From: Prevotella sp.
Lineage (GTDB): Bacteria; Bacteroidota; Bacteroidia; Bacteroidales; Bacteroidaceae
Length of the DNA: 62,514 bases
Reading direction: 5' to 3'
NCBI GenBank assembly: GCA_017449025.1
Contig: JAFSKJ010000021.1
Coordinates: 1-62,514, forward strand
This document shows, in pieces, positions 8,390 to 19,900 of this stretch. The notes beneath the pieces are model-generated. The model searched no databases, was not told the origin of the DNA, and saw only the letters and a list, made by a program, of their open reading frames with translations. The stretch's first letter is position 1. Every line of letters begins with the position of its first letter. The position numbers and the translations under genes were made by a program.

Positions 8390-8426
8390 CCGTGGGTAGT
8401 TAAGACACATCCCCCCTACAGATTTT

Positions 8427-8462
8427 CCGCCGAGATTCCCCGAAAGGAGTCCCGGCGGTTTT
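8427..8462 (+). terminator. Rho-independent terminator after the AAA/nuclease gene
   Basis: CCGCCG-A-GATTCC (8427-8439) pairs with GGAGTC-C-CGGCGG (8446-8458), allowing a G-T pair, and is followed by TTTT. Confidence 0.7.
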
Positions 8463-8618
8463 GCATTCCTGCGGCGTGGAGCCGCTGGAGGCGTGCCGTT
8501 TTGAGGCTTTGCCTCGAAGAACGTCACGCTCGGCAAAATGAGCAAGCTCTTTTGCCCTCGCTTAATCCGTTCTTTGTCTCAGCAATGAAACTGAAAGTAA
8601 TAACAACAGATATAATAA

Positions 8619-8684
8619 ATAATGTATAACAATTAAAACAACGTGATTATGCGAAAGATTTTTCAATGGGCGATGGCCGCAGCC
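8619..8684 (+). repeat. Duplicated leader plus signal-peptide start, copy 1
   Basis: These 66 nt cover the 5' leader (ATAATGTATAACAATTAAAA...) and the first 12 codons of the lipoprotein gene, and recur at 10302-10367 with one mismatch (T versus G within codon 4). A diverged third copy of the start is at about 26495-26540. Confidence 0.85.
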
Positions 8685-10292
8685 CTGATTTGCGGCGCAA
8701 GTGTGTTCACGGCATGTTCCAGCAACGACGACAACCCCGCTGAGGGCGGGGCCAAGGGCATCGCCATGATAGTGAAGAACGGCGACATCGACTATTTCCG
8801 TCAAATAGAGACGTCGTTCCGCAGTGTATGTAAGGAGAAGGGCCTCGAGGCCTACTATTACTCCACAACGTCAGAGACGGCCTACGAGGAGCAGCAGGCC
8901 GCCGTCAAGGAGTTGCGCAAGCTGGGCAGCAAGGCGCTGAAGGGCATCGTCTTCGCGCCCAGCTTCGGCCCCAACGGCGAGAGTGCCGAGGCCGAGGTGG
9001 CAGCATTAGCCAAGGAGCGCGGCATACCCGTGGTCATCATCGACTCGCCGGTCAAGGCCTCGAGTCCGCTGGCCTCGTGCCCCTACTTCGGCACGGACAA
9101 CACGGCTGCGGGTAAGGCGATGGCCGACGTGGTGACTGCCGATAAGGTGGCCGTCTTCGCCATGCTGGGTAGCCCGGGCATCGAGCGCGCCGAGGCTTTC
9201 CAGGCGCTCAAGCCCGCCGCCCAGGTCTATCGCGTGGCCGACAAGTGCAACGACGAGGTGCAGGCCGTGCTGGCTGACTTCGATGACTTCGTGTTCTTCA
9301 ATGGCAACGACCTCGTCGATGCCCTGCCCATGCTGAAGGCCGCCGGCAAGCGCGTCTATACCTTCGATGCCTACGGCGAGTTCCTCGACGAGCTCATTAC
9401 GGGCAGCGGGTCCATCAAGGGCATTATGGCGCAGAACACGTTCGGCATGGCCCGCAAGGCCGTGGAGGCCGTACTGGCCAATGCCAAGCAGGGCGAGATG
9501 GTGCCCACGTTCTACATCACCGAGGATAACCTGGACGATGCGAACGTGAAGCCCTTCCTCGAGTTCTACAACATTCCCGCCGCCATTGACAACCTCGGCG
9601 AGAAGATTCTCGGCAAATGGATTGAGACAGAGGTAGAAGGACGCCCAGCACTGACCAACGAAAAGGCGGTCACCACCTTCGTCTCGGCCACCAAGGCGCT
9701 CTTCAGTTCGTCTTTACCCGACTACACGGAGAAACAAGCCAAATGGAGTGACCGCCGTGAGTATGCTGTCAAGATTACCGGCAATAAGGTGAGCTTGACC
9801 GGCCATCCCGAGTCCGATCCGACAATTACGCTGATAGAGGATTTCTTCATCTCGTCGGTCACCGCCACCGAGATCGTTTGCAAGCACAGGCACACAACCA
9901 TCCGTGGCGGTCAGGGCGACGTAAGCTTCAACGAGCGGAACGTCCGACTGACGAAGGCCGACATCGACTACCGCCAGGACGTCATTGGCACCTGGGAGGG
10001 TAAGAACTCCGAAGGTTGGAATGAGCGCTGGGAAATCAAGGCCGACGGCACCTACGTTTACTCACGCAAGGTGGGCGATGGTGACTGGGAACTGATGGTT
10101 GATATATTTAATCAGTACGTCGTTGACGGCTACTTGTTCTACGCCCGCTGGAAGAACGACACCGAAGGCGAACAGCGCCAGTGGTGGGAGATTGAATCCA
10201 TCCAAAACGGCGTGATGAAGTGGAAGTCGCTGCGCCAGAACGCCGACGGCACCACATTCACCGCCACGGTAGAAATGGAAAAGATTCAGTGA
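8649..10292 (+). CDS. Lipoprotein: sugar-type substrate-binding domain fused to lipocalin-like C-terminus
   Basis: A 547-residue protein starting at ATG 8649. The signal peptide MRKIFQWAMAAALICG ends in lipobox FTAC (Cys23), followed by SSNDDN, which resembles the Bacteroidetes surface lipoprotein export signal. About residues 35-315 resemble ribose-type periplasmic binding proteins (PF13407-like): 'GIAMIVKNGDIDYFRQIE', 'GIVFAPSFG', 'IPVVIIDSPV', 'YFGTDNTAAGKAMADVV'. From about residue 320 the protein changes to two beta-rich segments beginning 'ILGKWIETE' and 'VIGTWEGKN', typical of lipocalin-like small-ligand domains. No transporter genes adjoin it. A surface receptor or scavenger role is inferred. 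The leader and signal peptide are almost identical to those of the next gene, showing local duplication. Confidence 0.75.
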   Translation: MRKIFQWAMAAALICGASVFTACSSNDDNPAEGGAKGIAMIVKNGDIDYFRQIETSFRSVCKEKGLEAYYYSTTSETAYEEQQAAVKELRKLGSKALKGIVFAPSFGPNGESAEAEVAALAKERGIPVVIIDSPVKASSPLASCPYFGTDNTAAGKAMADVVTADKVAVFAMLGSPGIERAEAFQALKPAAQVYRVADKCNDEVQAVLADFDDFVFFNGNDLVDALPMLKAAGKRVYTFDAYGEFLDELITGSGSIKGIMAQNTFGMARKAVEAVLANAKQGEMVPTFYITEDNLDDANVKPFLEFYNIPAAIDNLGEKILGKWIETEVEGRPALTNEKAVTTFVSATKALFSSSLPDYTEKQAKWSDRREYAVKITGNKVSLTGHPESDPTITLIEDFFISSVTATEIVCKHRHTTIRGGQGDVSFNERNVRLTKADIDYRQDVIGTWEGKNSEGWNERWEIKADGTYVYSRKVGDGDWELMVDIFNQYVVDGYLFYARWKNDTEGEQRQWWEIESIQNGVMKWKSLRQNADGTTFTATVEMEKIQ

Positions 10293-10301
10293 ACTAAAAA
10301 G

Positions 10302-10367
10302 ATAATGTATAACAATTAAAACAACGTGATTATGCGAAAGATGTTTCAATGGGCGATGGCCGCAGCC
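10302..10367 (+). repeat. Duplicated leader plus signal-peptide start, copy 2
   Basis: Sixty-six nt identical but for one base to 8619-8684, covering the leader and the first 12 codons of the gene at 10332. Confidence 0.85.
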
Positions 10368-10898
10368 ATCTTGTGCAGCACAGTGATGTTCTCTGCTTGC
10401 AGCAAGAGCGACGACGAGAACAAACTGCCCGAGACGCTGACGGCGGAACAGCTGGCGGGACTCTGGGTGACCGAGTACGCCGAGAGCGGAACCGACGGCC
10501 AGCTATCGTGGACGCGCGCCCTGGATGCCTACCGCTTCGAGGCCGACGGCACGGGCTACTACGAGTGCTACCTGATGGACGCGGGCAAGTTCGTAAAGGC
10601 CACCTCCGTGCGCGACTACGGCGCGCTGCACTTCACCATCAGCGGCAACACCGTGACCGTGAAGGGCGACCGTAGCAACAAGACGCAGACACTGACCTAC
10701 GCCGACGGCAAGCTGACAGCGCAGGGCAAGAACCTTCTGAAGGCGATTGCCGAGCAGCAGACGCTCATGGACCAGCTCTATGCCGACTGGCAGGGCGCGA
10801 ACTCCGGCGACGACGATGACAACAACAACGGCCTCAACGACTTGAACGGCAACGTGGACGTGAACAGCGGCGGCGGGGGAGTGAACGTGGTGAGATGA
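10332..10898 (+). CDS. Lipocalin-like surface lipoprotein, paralogue of 20404-20952
   Basis: A 188-residue lipoprotein. The signal peptide MRKMFQWAMAAAILC ends at lipobox FSAC (Cys23), followed by SKSDDEN, a likely surface-export signal. The mature part has a lipocalin-like beta domain ('LAGLWVTEYAES', 'YRFEADGTGYYECYLMD', 'FTISGNTVTVKGD', 'LTYADGKLT') and a low-complexity Asp/Asn/Gly tail. It shares these blocks in order with the lipoprotein at 20404-20952, so the two are duplicates bracketing the giant gene. Its leader and signal peptide instead match the gene at 8649, so it looks like a mosaic: signal region from one source, domain from another. Ligand unknown. Probably co-expressed with the giant gene 85 nt downstream. 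Confidence 0.75.
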   Translation: MRKMFQWAMAAAILCSTVMFSACSKSDDENKLPETLTAEQLAGLWVTEYAESGTDGQLSWTRALDAYRFEADGTGYYECYLMDAGKFVKATSVRDYGALHFTISGNTVTVKGDRSNKTQTLTYADGKLTAQGKNLLKAIAEQQTLMDQLYADWQGANSGDDDDNNNGLNDLNGNVDVNSGGGGVNVVR

Positions 10899-10983
10899 GG
10901 GCGATGAAGATTAACGATTAACGTTTAGCATTTAAGGGTTCAAAAGCAAACATATATATAAATAAGGTAATATTTAAAACAAA

Positions 10984-13900
10984 ATGCGTATGAAAAGAAT
11001 TCTGTTCTTGATGGTCTGCCTGCTGGCAATCGCGCAGGGGGCCTGGGCGCAGACCGAAGTGGATTCGGAAAGTGCGCTGAAGGACGCGCTTGGCGGCAGC
11101 AGCCCCATCAGCATCAAGCTGACGGCGGACATCGCGCTGACGGAGCGGGTGGCAATCCCGGAAGGAAAGACTGTGACGCTGGACCTGAACGGTCACACGC
11201 TGCAGCGCACCGAGGAGGGCTACCACTGGTACTACATGGTGATTCACCTGCTGGGGAACGCCACGCTGACCGTGAACGACGGCAGCGGCACGAACAGCGG
11301 CCGGATTACCGGCGGCCATGCCTACGGCGGTGGCGGCATCTACTGCGAGAAGGGCTCTAAGCTGACCTTCAACGGCGGCACCATCATCGGCAACTCGGTG
11401 AGGAACGATCCAGACGGCGGCGCTGGATGGGGCGGCGGCGTCCTTGTCAACGACGGTGCCGAGGCCACGTTCAACGGCGGCATGGTCCTGGGCAACGGCG
11501 CTCCCTTGGGCGGCGGCATCTACAACTTCGGCACGCTGACTATCGGCAACATCGTCATCTCCGGCAATACGGGCAACGACGGCGGCGCCATCTTCAATCG
11601 TGGCACGCTCAACATTACCGCCGGCAGCATCACCGACAACCTGGTCAACGTTCATGGCGGCGCCGGCATTACCAACTACGGCACCATCAACATGACGGGC
11701 GGCAGCATCACCAAGAACCGTTCGGCCAAGGCCGGCGGCGGCATCTGGCAAGGTGGCACGATGAACGTGCAGGGCAACCCCGTCATCAGCGACAACACCA
11801 GCAATGTCCACGGCAGCGAGGACGTCTATGTCAGCAACCCGATTACCGTGACGGGAGCCTTCACCAAGGGCGCCCACATCGGTGTCTATCCGTGCACGCT
11901 CAACTTCGTCATGACGTCGGGCTATGGCACGCACAACGCGGGTACGCCTATCGACCAGTATTTCTTCTCTAATATCTCGTACTATGCTATTACCGCGAAC
12001 AGCAGCGGCGAGGCCATACTGGCAGTGAACAGCGCCAGCAAGCAGCGCTACATCACCGACGTGATGGTGGTGGGTGCTGAAAAGGACGAGGAGGCCAAGG
12101 CCTTGTGCGAGGAATACGCCCAAGACGGCTGGACGCAGCTTCCCACCGACCTGAACGAGGGTTCGGGCGGGCAGTACGTCTATCTGCTCTACAAGACGGG
12201 CACCGACCCGGAGCGTGCCATCAAGGACCTGTACCTGCGCTGCGGCACGGGCTTCGGCAGCGACAACAGGCCGGAGACGCTGACGCACCAGGGGCTCACC
12301 TACACGCTGGCGGCCTACGACGGCTCCAGCCACATCAAAAGCAACAAGGGCGACCTGAACTCGGGCGTGAACGGCAGCGAAGATATCAACCTCTACTACA
12401 CGCGGGAGGGCTCGTCGGCTCCCCTCACGCGCCTCTGGTTCGACGGCGAGGAGGCGGGGTGCGTGGGCCGGAACGGCACCACCACGGCCTGCGACCTGAA
12501 CAAGGGCGCCGGTGGCGACTTCGTCTTCCTGCACATCTCACGCGAGCTGTCGCCCGAGGACTTTGGCGGCGGCACGGGCTCGGCTGACGACCCGTACATC
12601 ATTGGCACCACGGCCCACTGGAAAGAGTTAGCCGCAAAGGTGGGCCTGGGCGAGACCTACGTGGGACGCTACTTCTTTATGACGGGCTACGTCGATGCCG
12701 ACGGCATGCAGGTGGGCGGCAACTTCAAGGGAACGTTCGACGGCGCTGGCCGCACGCTGACCTTCAACGCGGGCAGCGAGGCCAACCCGAGGAACCAGGA
12801 GTGCGTGGCACCCTTCTACAGCCTGCAAGGGGCTATGATCAAGAACCTGCGCGTGGAGGGCGACATCTACACCAGCCGCCAGTATGCTGCGGGCGTGGCG
12901 GCGCAAGTCTCCGGCAGTGAGTCCACCATCCTGGACAATATTGTTTCGGCTGTCAAGATCCACTCCACCGTCGTTGGCGACGGCACGCACGGCGGACTTA
13001 TCGCCGTGAACTCGGCGCGACTGGAGATCAACAACAGCCGCTTCGAGGGCAGCCTCTTAGGTCCCCAGACGCGTTGCTGCGCCGGCATGGTGGGCTGGAC
13101 CACGGGGCAGGTACTCTTCTACAACTGCATCGTGGCACCGGCTGAGATTTCCCTCGACTTGTCATGGAGCACGTCCGAAATTATTAATGCCGTGCATTCA
13201 CAGGATGCCTATGGCAATTTCAGCCGTGCCTTTGCTCGAAATCCTGTCAATAGCACTAGCATATTTGCCACCAAATATCCTGAGCCCGTGTTCACTAAAT
13301 GCTACTTCACCCAACAGATTGGTGATCCAATATTAGTGCTGGGTCCTCAGGGCAAGCAGCTGTTCAGCGACGTGGCTGTGCCTACGGGCTGCTCTGTCTC
13401 CATCGTGGAGGAACCACTAATCACCGTCCACGGCAAGAACTGGTATCCGTCGGGTACGCATATCATCACCCAAGGAAACATGCCGATATTCGGTTACTGG
13501 AAGGAGACGAACGGCGCCTTTGTCAGCGACCCCAGCGCGCAAAACGGCTGGCACCTGATTCAGGACGTATCGAGCCCCATACTCGGCCTGTATAACGATC
13601 CTATCCGCCCCGAGCCCGAGGATGACTACAACATCTTTGGCACGAAGTACATCTGGCTGTCTCGCCACGACTACCACCTCTATGTCAGCAACGAGTGGCT
13701 GAACGAGAACTATCCCAGCTGGCACTTCGAGGACAATGACGCCGATGCCAACATCGTCCTTACGATAGACGGCGAAGATTGCAAGGCCACCATGGCCATC
13801 TGGCACTTCGAGAGCGACTACGTGAACGGCAACACCGCCTACATCATGAACGACCTGGTGGGCAACTGGTATGGCCACACGCACCTCATCGGCATCTCCC

Positions 13901-16900
13901 CTCGCGCCTTCGGTGCCAGCACGGCGCTGAAATACGTACGCTTTATTGACAGCGACGCCTACCTCTACAACCAGAACTCCAAGCTGAAGCTGTTCATCGA
14001 CAAGGAGGCCTTCTTGGACTGCCCGAACCTGGAGCAGCTGCAGATAGTGCAGTACACCACCGAGGGCACGAACCACTACGAGGCGATGACTCCCGACCAG
14101 ATAACGTATATCGGTCCCAATGCCTTCACCAACGTGTCGCCGAACTTCACCATCAGCGTACACCGCAGCCAGTACCAGAACTTCATGGCCAGCGAGACGT
14201 TCAAGCCCTGGCGCAGCAAGATCGTGGTTCACGAGTTCGACGGAGTGGACTTCACCGAGGAGGGCGTAAAGTACCACGTCTTCAAGGACGCTGAGGAGCG
14301 CGACAAGCTGCAGAGCGACGAGGAAGGCAAGGCGGAGATGATGGAGACGCTGAAGTGGTGGAACTCTGAGTACAAGAACTTCAACGCCGCCAACCTGCTG
14401 ACGACGAATGATGATAAAGACAACGTCTACTATTGCAGCATCGTGGGCGTGGACGACGAGGACATCGACGACGAGGGCGGCGTGATGCGCATCTATAACG
14501 ACCCGGGTGACACCTATACTTATAAGACCCTCCAGTTAGGACGCGACGCCATCCGCGGCAACTCGCACGTGAAGTACATCGAGTTCTGGCAGACCGCCGG
14601 CGACGCGGAGAACTCGTACTCCGACCTGAAGATGGTCATCCCCAACGGCGCGCTGGCGGGCATGTCGAACCTGAAGGAGTTGCGCCTGTTCTACTACGAG
14701 CAGGACGGCAAGGACCACTGGACGGCGCTGGGCCCGAAGGACATCATTCCGGGCAACAACATCTTCGGCGTGCCGAGCCCTGACGAAGCTGCCACAATGA
14801 CCGATGCGACCATGAGGAACATGAAGGCCGGTGCGCCTGAGGACTTCAAGATTATCGTGTCGAGCGACCGCTTCTCCGAGTTCCTGAACGACCCGAACTG
14901 GCAGCCCTACATCGGCATGATGGAGTGCCGCGATGACCCGAACGCACAGGGCAAGACGGCCTTCAGCGAGGGCGGCGTTACCTACGACTACGTGACCGCC
15001 CCGGGCGGCATCATCCAGACCACGCAGGTGGTGAGCCAAGACGTGTCGTGGTGGATGCTGCCAAAGCTCGTTGCCGAGGTGGCACTGATGACCACTGGCG
15101 TCGTCTATGCAGTAAAATCTGGTGGTGTGAAGAGTGCTGAAGCTGCCGCACAGGCTACAGCTGCCAAGATCGTAGCCGAAGGTGGAGCGCCCGTTGGCAG
15201 CAAGGTGATCTCCGGGACTACGGTTGATATAGCTACTAATGTTAATAGTTGGGTTAATATCAAACTTTCTCATACTTTATATTATTCCTCTTCAATCTGG
15301 ACAGCTACGGTGAAAGTTGTCGCAAAAATTGCGGAGGCTGGCGGCGCAGGCATCTATACCTACGCTACAGCTGCTGGGCATCAGCTGATAGGTGCGATAA
15401 TCGCCCTTTCCGGACTGACTATAGGTGAAGTCGGCCTTCAGATAGGAGAAAACGCCAAGAACCTGGAGCGCCTGAAGGAGCTGGGCGTCGTCAAGAACGG
15501 CAAGATTGACATCACGGAAGATGAGCTGAAGGCCATGAGCAACAAGGATTTCCTGCTGCTGGCCACGACCATGAGCAGTGCTTTCCAAATAACTTCTGAG
15601 GCCGTCCGCCGCTATCAGGACGAGCTGCTGAACACGCTGAACGAGCAGATGAGCCTGGTGACCGACGGCTGGAACGGCCCCGCCGTGAAGCAGGCCGGCA
15701 TGAACGCGCTGACCGCCGGACTCATTGCCAAGGAGGCGTGGGGCGGCACTGGCTCGTATAACGCCGAGAAGTTCAACAAGGGTATGCGCGAGCAGATTCG
15801 CGCCAACATCAACCAGGCCACCTCGAGGGCTGCGGGCTTCGTGATGGTTCACCCGCAGAAGAACATCGTTCACCACACCTACGTGAAGTCGTTTAACGGG
15901 GACTTTTTTGGCAACTGCGTCATCTACGTGGGTCACGACAACGACGGCGACGCCAACACGTCGAGCCGCGTGACCACGTTCGCCAAGAACGCCTTCACGA
16001 ACAGGACGGATCTGAAGAAAGTGGGGTTCCATGAGAACACGGGCGGCGCTACGAGCGAGTTCTCGTCGTCGTTCATCTGCGCCATCCCCGACTATGCCTT
16101 CAAGGGCTGCACGAACCTGACGGAGTTCAGCCTGATTCTCTCAACGGAGGAGAACGGCGAGTACGGCCTGGGCCCGGAGAACTTCATCCTGGCCGGTGAC
16201 AGCATCTTCTGCGACGTGGATACGCTGAACTTCCACATTATTATAGATGAGGCGCGCAAGGACGAATTCTTAGCCAGTGAGTCGTGGAAGCCGTATGAGA
16301 GGTTCTTCCAGTATCGCGAGGCGGTGCCCAAGAACGGCAGTACGCTCAACAACTACGGTGCCTGGTACGCCTACGCCTATGAGGGCAACTCCATCCTGAA
16401 GGAGAGCTCAAGCCAGGGCCACACGATCCAGCACGTATTGGTTAACAACCCCGACACGGACTTCCTAAAGGACCACAACGGCGCGCTGAAGATCACCGTG
16501 GATATCGGCACAGGCAACAACTACCAGACCGACTACGTGCGCACCGGCGCCTTCCGAGGCAATCAGATGCTGCAGTATGTGAACTTCACCGACCTGGACT
16601 ACGGTCACAACAACTATTCCGACTTCGACATCGAGCTGAAGGACTACTGCTTTGCCAGCTGCAGCAACCTGAAGTACCTCGACGCACTGTACTTGGTGAC
16701 CGACGCTGTGCCTAACATCATGAAGCCCATCACGCCGGCGATGCTGAAGATAGGCAAGGGCGTGTTCGACAATACGAACGCGAAGATTCGCATGATGCCA
16801 AAGCAGCTGAAGGCGTTCGAGGCCGACGCAAACTGGGCCGCCTACAAGGACCGCTTCATGACCTGCATCGTCAACCCGGGCGACGAATATGTGCGCAACC

Positions 16901-19900
16901 TCTTAGAGGATCTGCGCTACCATGACTATACGGCATGGGGTACCGACGCCAGGAACTGGGACAAGTACATCGACTTTAGCCGCATACTCGACAAGAGTCA
17001 GGGCTTCAACTGGTTCAGCGGCGTCTTCAAAGGCAACGACGACATCCGCTCGTTCGGCGACTTCAAGTACTGCGAGAGCATAGGACTCGACTACATCGGC
17101 GTATCGTGGTTCGAGGGCTGCGATAACTTAGGCAACATTGAGCTGCCGAACACCGCACGGCGCATCGAGGCCCGAGCCTTCGCCTCCTGCCCCAGCTTGA
17201 GAGCCATCACCCTGCCCACGCAGGTGGCCGAGATTCAGAACGACGTCTTCGCAGGCTGCTCGAACCTGAATACCATCATCGTGCCTTCGGGCAAGCCCGC
17301 CACGCTGAAGGGCACCAACCAGTTCGAGAAGAACAGCGGACTGAAGATTTACGTGCCCGACTCGGTGGTCAACCTCTACAAGCAGCAGTGGGCTGAATAC
17401 AAGGACTACATCGTCGGCATAAGCAAATACCCATTCAGCAAGGTGGTCACCGTGACCGCTCCCGGCCAGCTGGCCGACAAACTGGGCTTGAGCATTGTCG
17501 AGGGCAAGTCTGGTGGATGGTCGGCAACGCAGGTGCGCTGGATTAACGGTCCCTACAGCCTGTACGACTCGCTGACGGTCAGCGGCCCGCTGAACGGTCG
17601 AGACCTGTCAGTCATCCGCTACATGGCCGGCGCCGACGCGTGGAACAGCGACCCGACCGACGGCAAGCTGCGCTACCTGAATCTGTGGAACGCTCAGCTG
17701 AAGAAGGACACCCGCTGGTCGTACAACTGCGATGGCGAGGACGAATACACCGATGCCGACAACAAGGTAGGCGACTACCTGTTCGACTGCTGCACGGCTC
17801 TGGAGACCGTCATCCTGCCGAAGTCGGTGACCTACATCGGCGAGAACGTGTTTGACACGGCCACCGGCCTGAAGCGCGTCGCCGTCGGCCGCAACACCAC
17901 GGAGGTGGAGTGCGACATTCTGCAAGACCTGGATGACTACGGCGGCATCGATGAGCTGGTGTTCCTGACCAATCAGCACGTCACCAGCGACTACAGCGAC
18001 CCGTGGGAGGCACCCATCCAGAAAGTGTATGTGCCGAGGAGCCAGATGGGCGAATACATGAGCGACGACAAGCTGAGCTCGCGCGCACAGAGCATCACCT
18101 CGCTGTTCGACGACGACCACATCCTGTTCCGCACGGCTGACTACGGCGGACTGTTCTTCCCGACGGAAATCCGCGAGGCAGAGAACGTGGAAGGCATCTT
18201 CAACGGCGACCTCGAGCTGAAGGACTTCTCGGAGTTCCAGAAATTCCAAGGCGTGAAGTGGCTGGGCGACAAAGCCTTCAGCGGCTGCTCGAACCTGAAG
18301 ACCATCACGCTGCCCGGCTCTGTGGAGTACATCGGCAAGGGCGCCTTCAACGGCTGCTCGACACTGGACAGCCTGCTCGTCGACTGCGACAGCATCTTCA
18401 CGCTGGAGCGCGACGTCTTCGAGTCGCTGCCCTCGGACTTCCGCATCTACGTGCCGAAGTCGATGATTGCCAAGTACCAGGAGCGCTGGAGCCAGTATAA
18501 GGACCACATCTTCGTGGACGAGCGCGAGTATTCGAACGCCGACATCATCACCGTGACGCTGGACAAGCCGAACACGCTGCACGAGAAGTTAGGCCTGGAG
18601 GTAGAGCTGTCAGACTTCTACCACTGGCTGGAGGCCGTGAAGGGCGACTACAGCCACGTCAAGAAGCTGAAGGTGATAGGCCCCATCTCGGGAACCGACT
18701 TCGAGCTGATGCGCTACCTGGCCGGCTACACGCTGTGGACGAAGGAGACGAACTACTTCGGACAGTTAGAGTACCTCGACCTGTACGACGCACAGATTGT
18801 GGAGACCGACAACGACGGCTCGGAAGAGACCGACGGCGGCGTGATCCGTCAGAATGCCAGCATGACCGACAACGTGATGCACAAGCACGCCCTGAAGAAG
18901 GCCATGAAGCTGAAGACGCTCATCCTGCCGAGGACGTGTAAGGAGATTGAGAAGCGCGCCTTCCTGCAGTGCGACAACCTGGAGACGGTGGTCTTCGGCG
19001 ATGACATGGAGGAAATCGACTGGACGTGCTTCGACGACTGCAGCCAGATGCGCTATACCTACTTCCTGTGTACCAAGAAGCCGAAGATTACCATCGACTC
19101 GCGCTACTGGTTCGACAACGACTACAGCCCGACGTGCGACGCCATGTATGTGCGCCCGAGTCTCTACCGTGACTATCTGGACGATACGGACTACACCACC
19201 GAGCACCGCACCGTGAAGTACACGAACCTGATATCGAAGGGTGCATTCAACGACGACGAGGCCTTCTGCGCCTTCGCACAGCATGCTGTCTCGTCGCTCA
19301 ACGACCTCGTGATGGTGAGGTCGGTGGACGGCTGGTTCGACAACCACCACGCCATCAAGGATCTGACCACGCTGCGCTACACCAAGGTGGGACGCCTGAA
19401 GAAGAACGACTTCGGGAAGCTGACACAGCTGGAGCGACTGGCCGTGTCGCTGAACACCGACAGCATCGAGGCCGGAGCCTTCCAGAACTCGCAGAACCTG
19501 CGCTTCGTGGACTTCCTGGCCGTGGAGTCGTCGATGGCTGAGAAGCTGAAGGACGGCGGACTGGCCGACCTCGGCATCGACCTGCAGAAGACGCTGGCAT
19601 ACGTGCCGCTGACCTACGGAACGACCGAGGAGACGAACGTCGTCACCGGCAGCGCTGACAACGGACTGATAGCCCACAACTACCGCCTATACGACGGATG
19701 GGACTACACCGTGCCTTACGCCTTCCAGACCAAGACGGTGGAGAACTCGCGCACACTGCCTAAGAGCGACGCACCGTACACCGTCTGCGTGCCATACACG
19801 ATGGAAGTACCTTACGGCTGCAAGGCTTACACGCTGAGCGACCGCGATGGCAACCAGTTGGTGTTCAAGGAGATTGAGGGTCAGATGGAGGCCATGCAGC

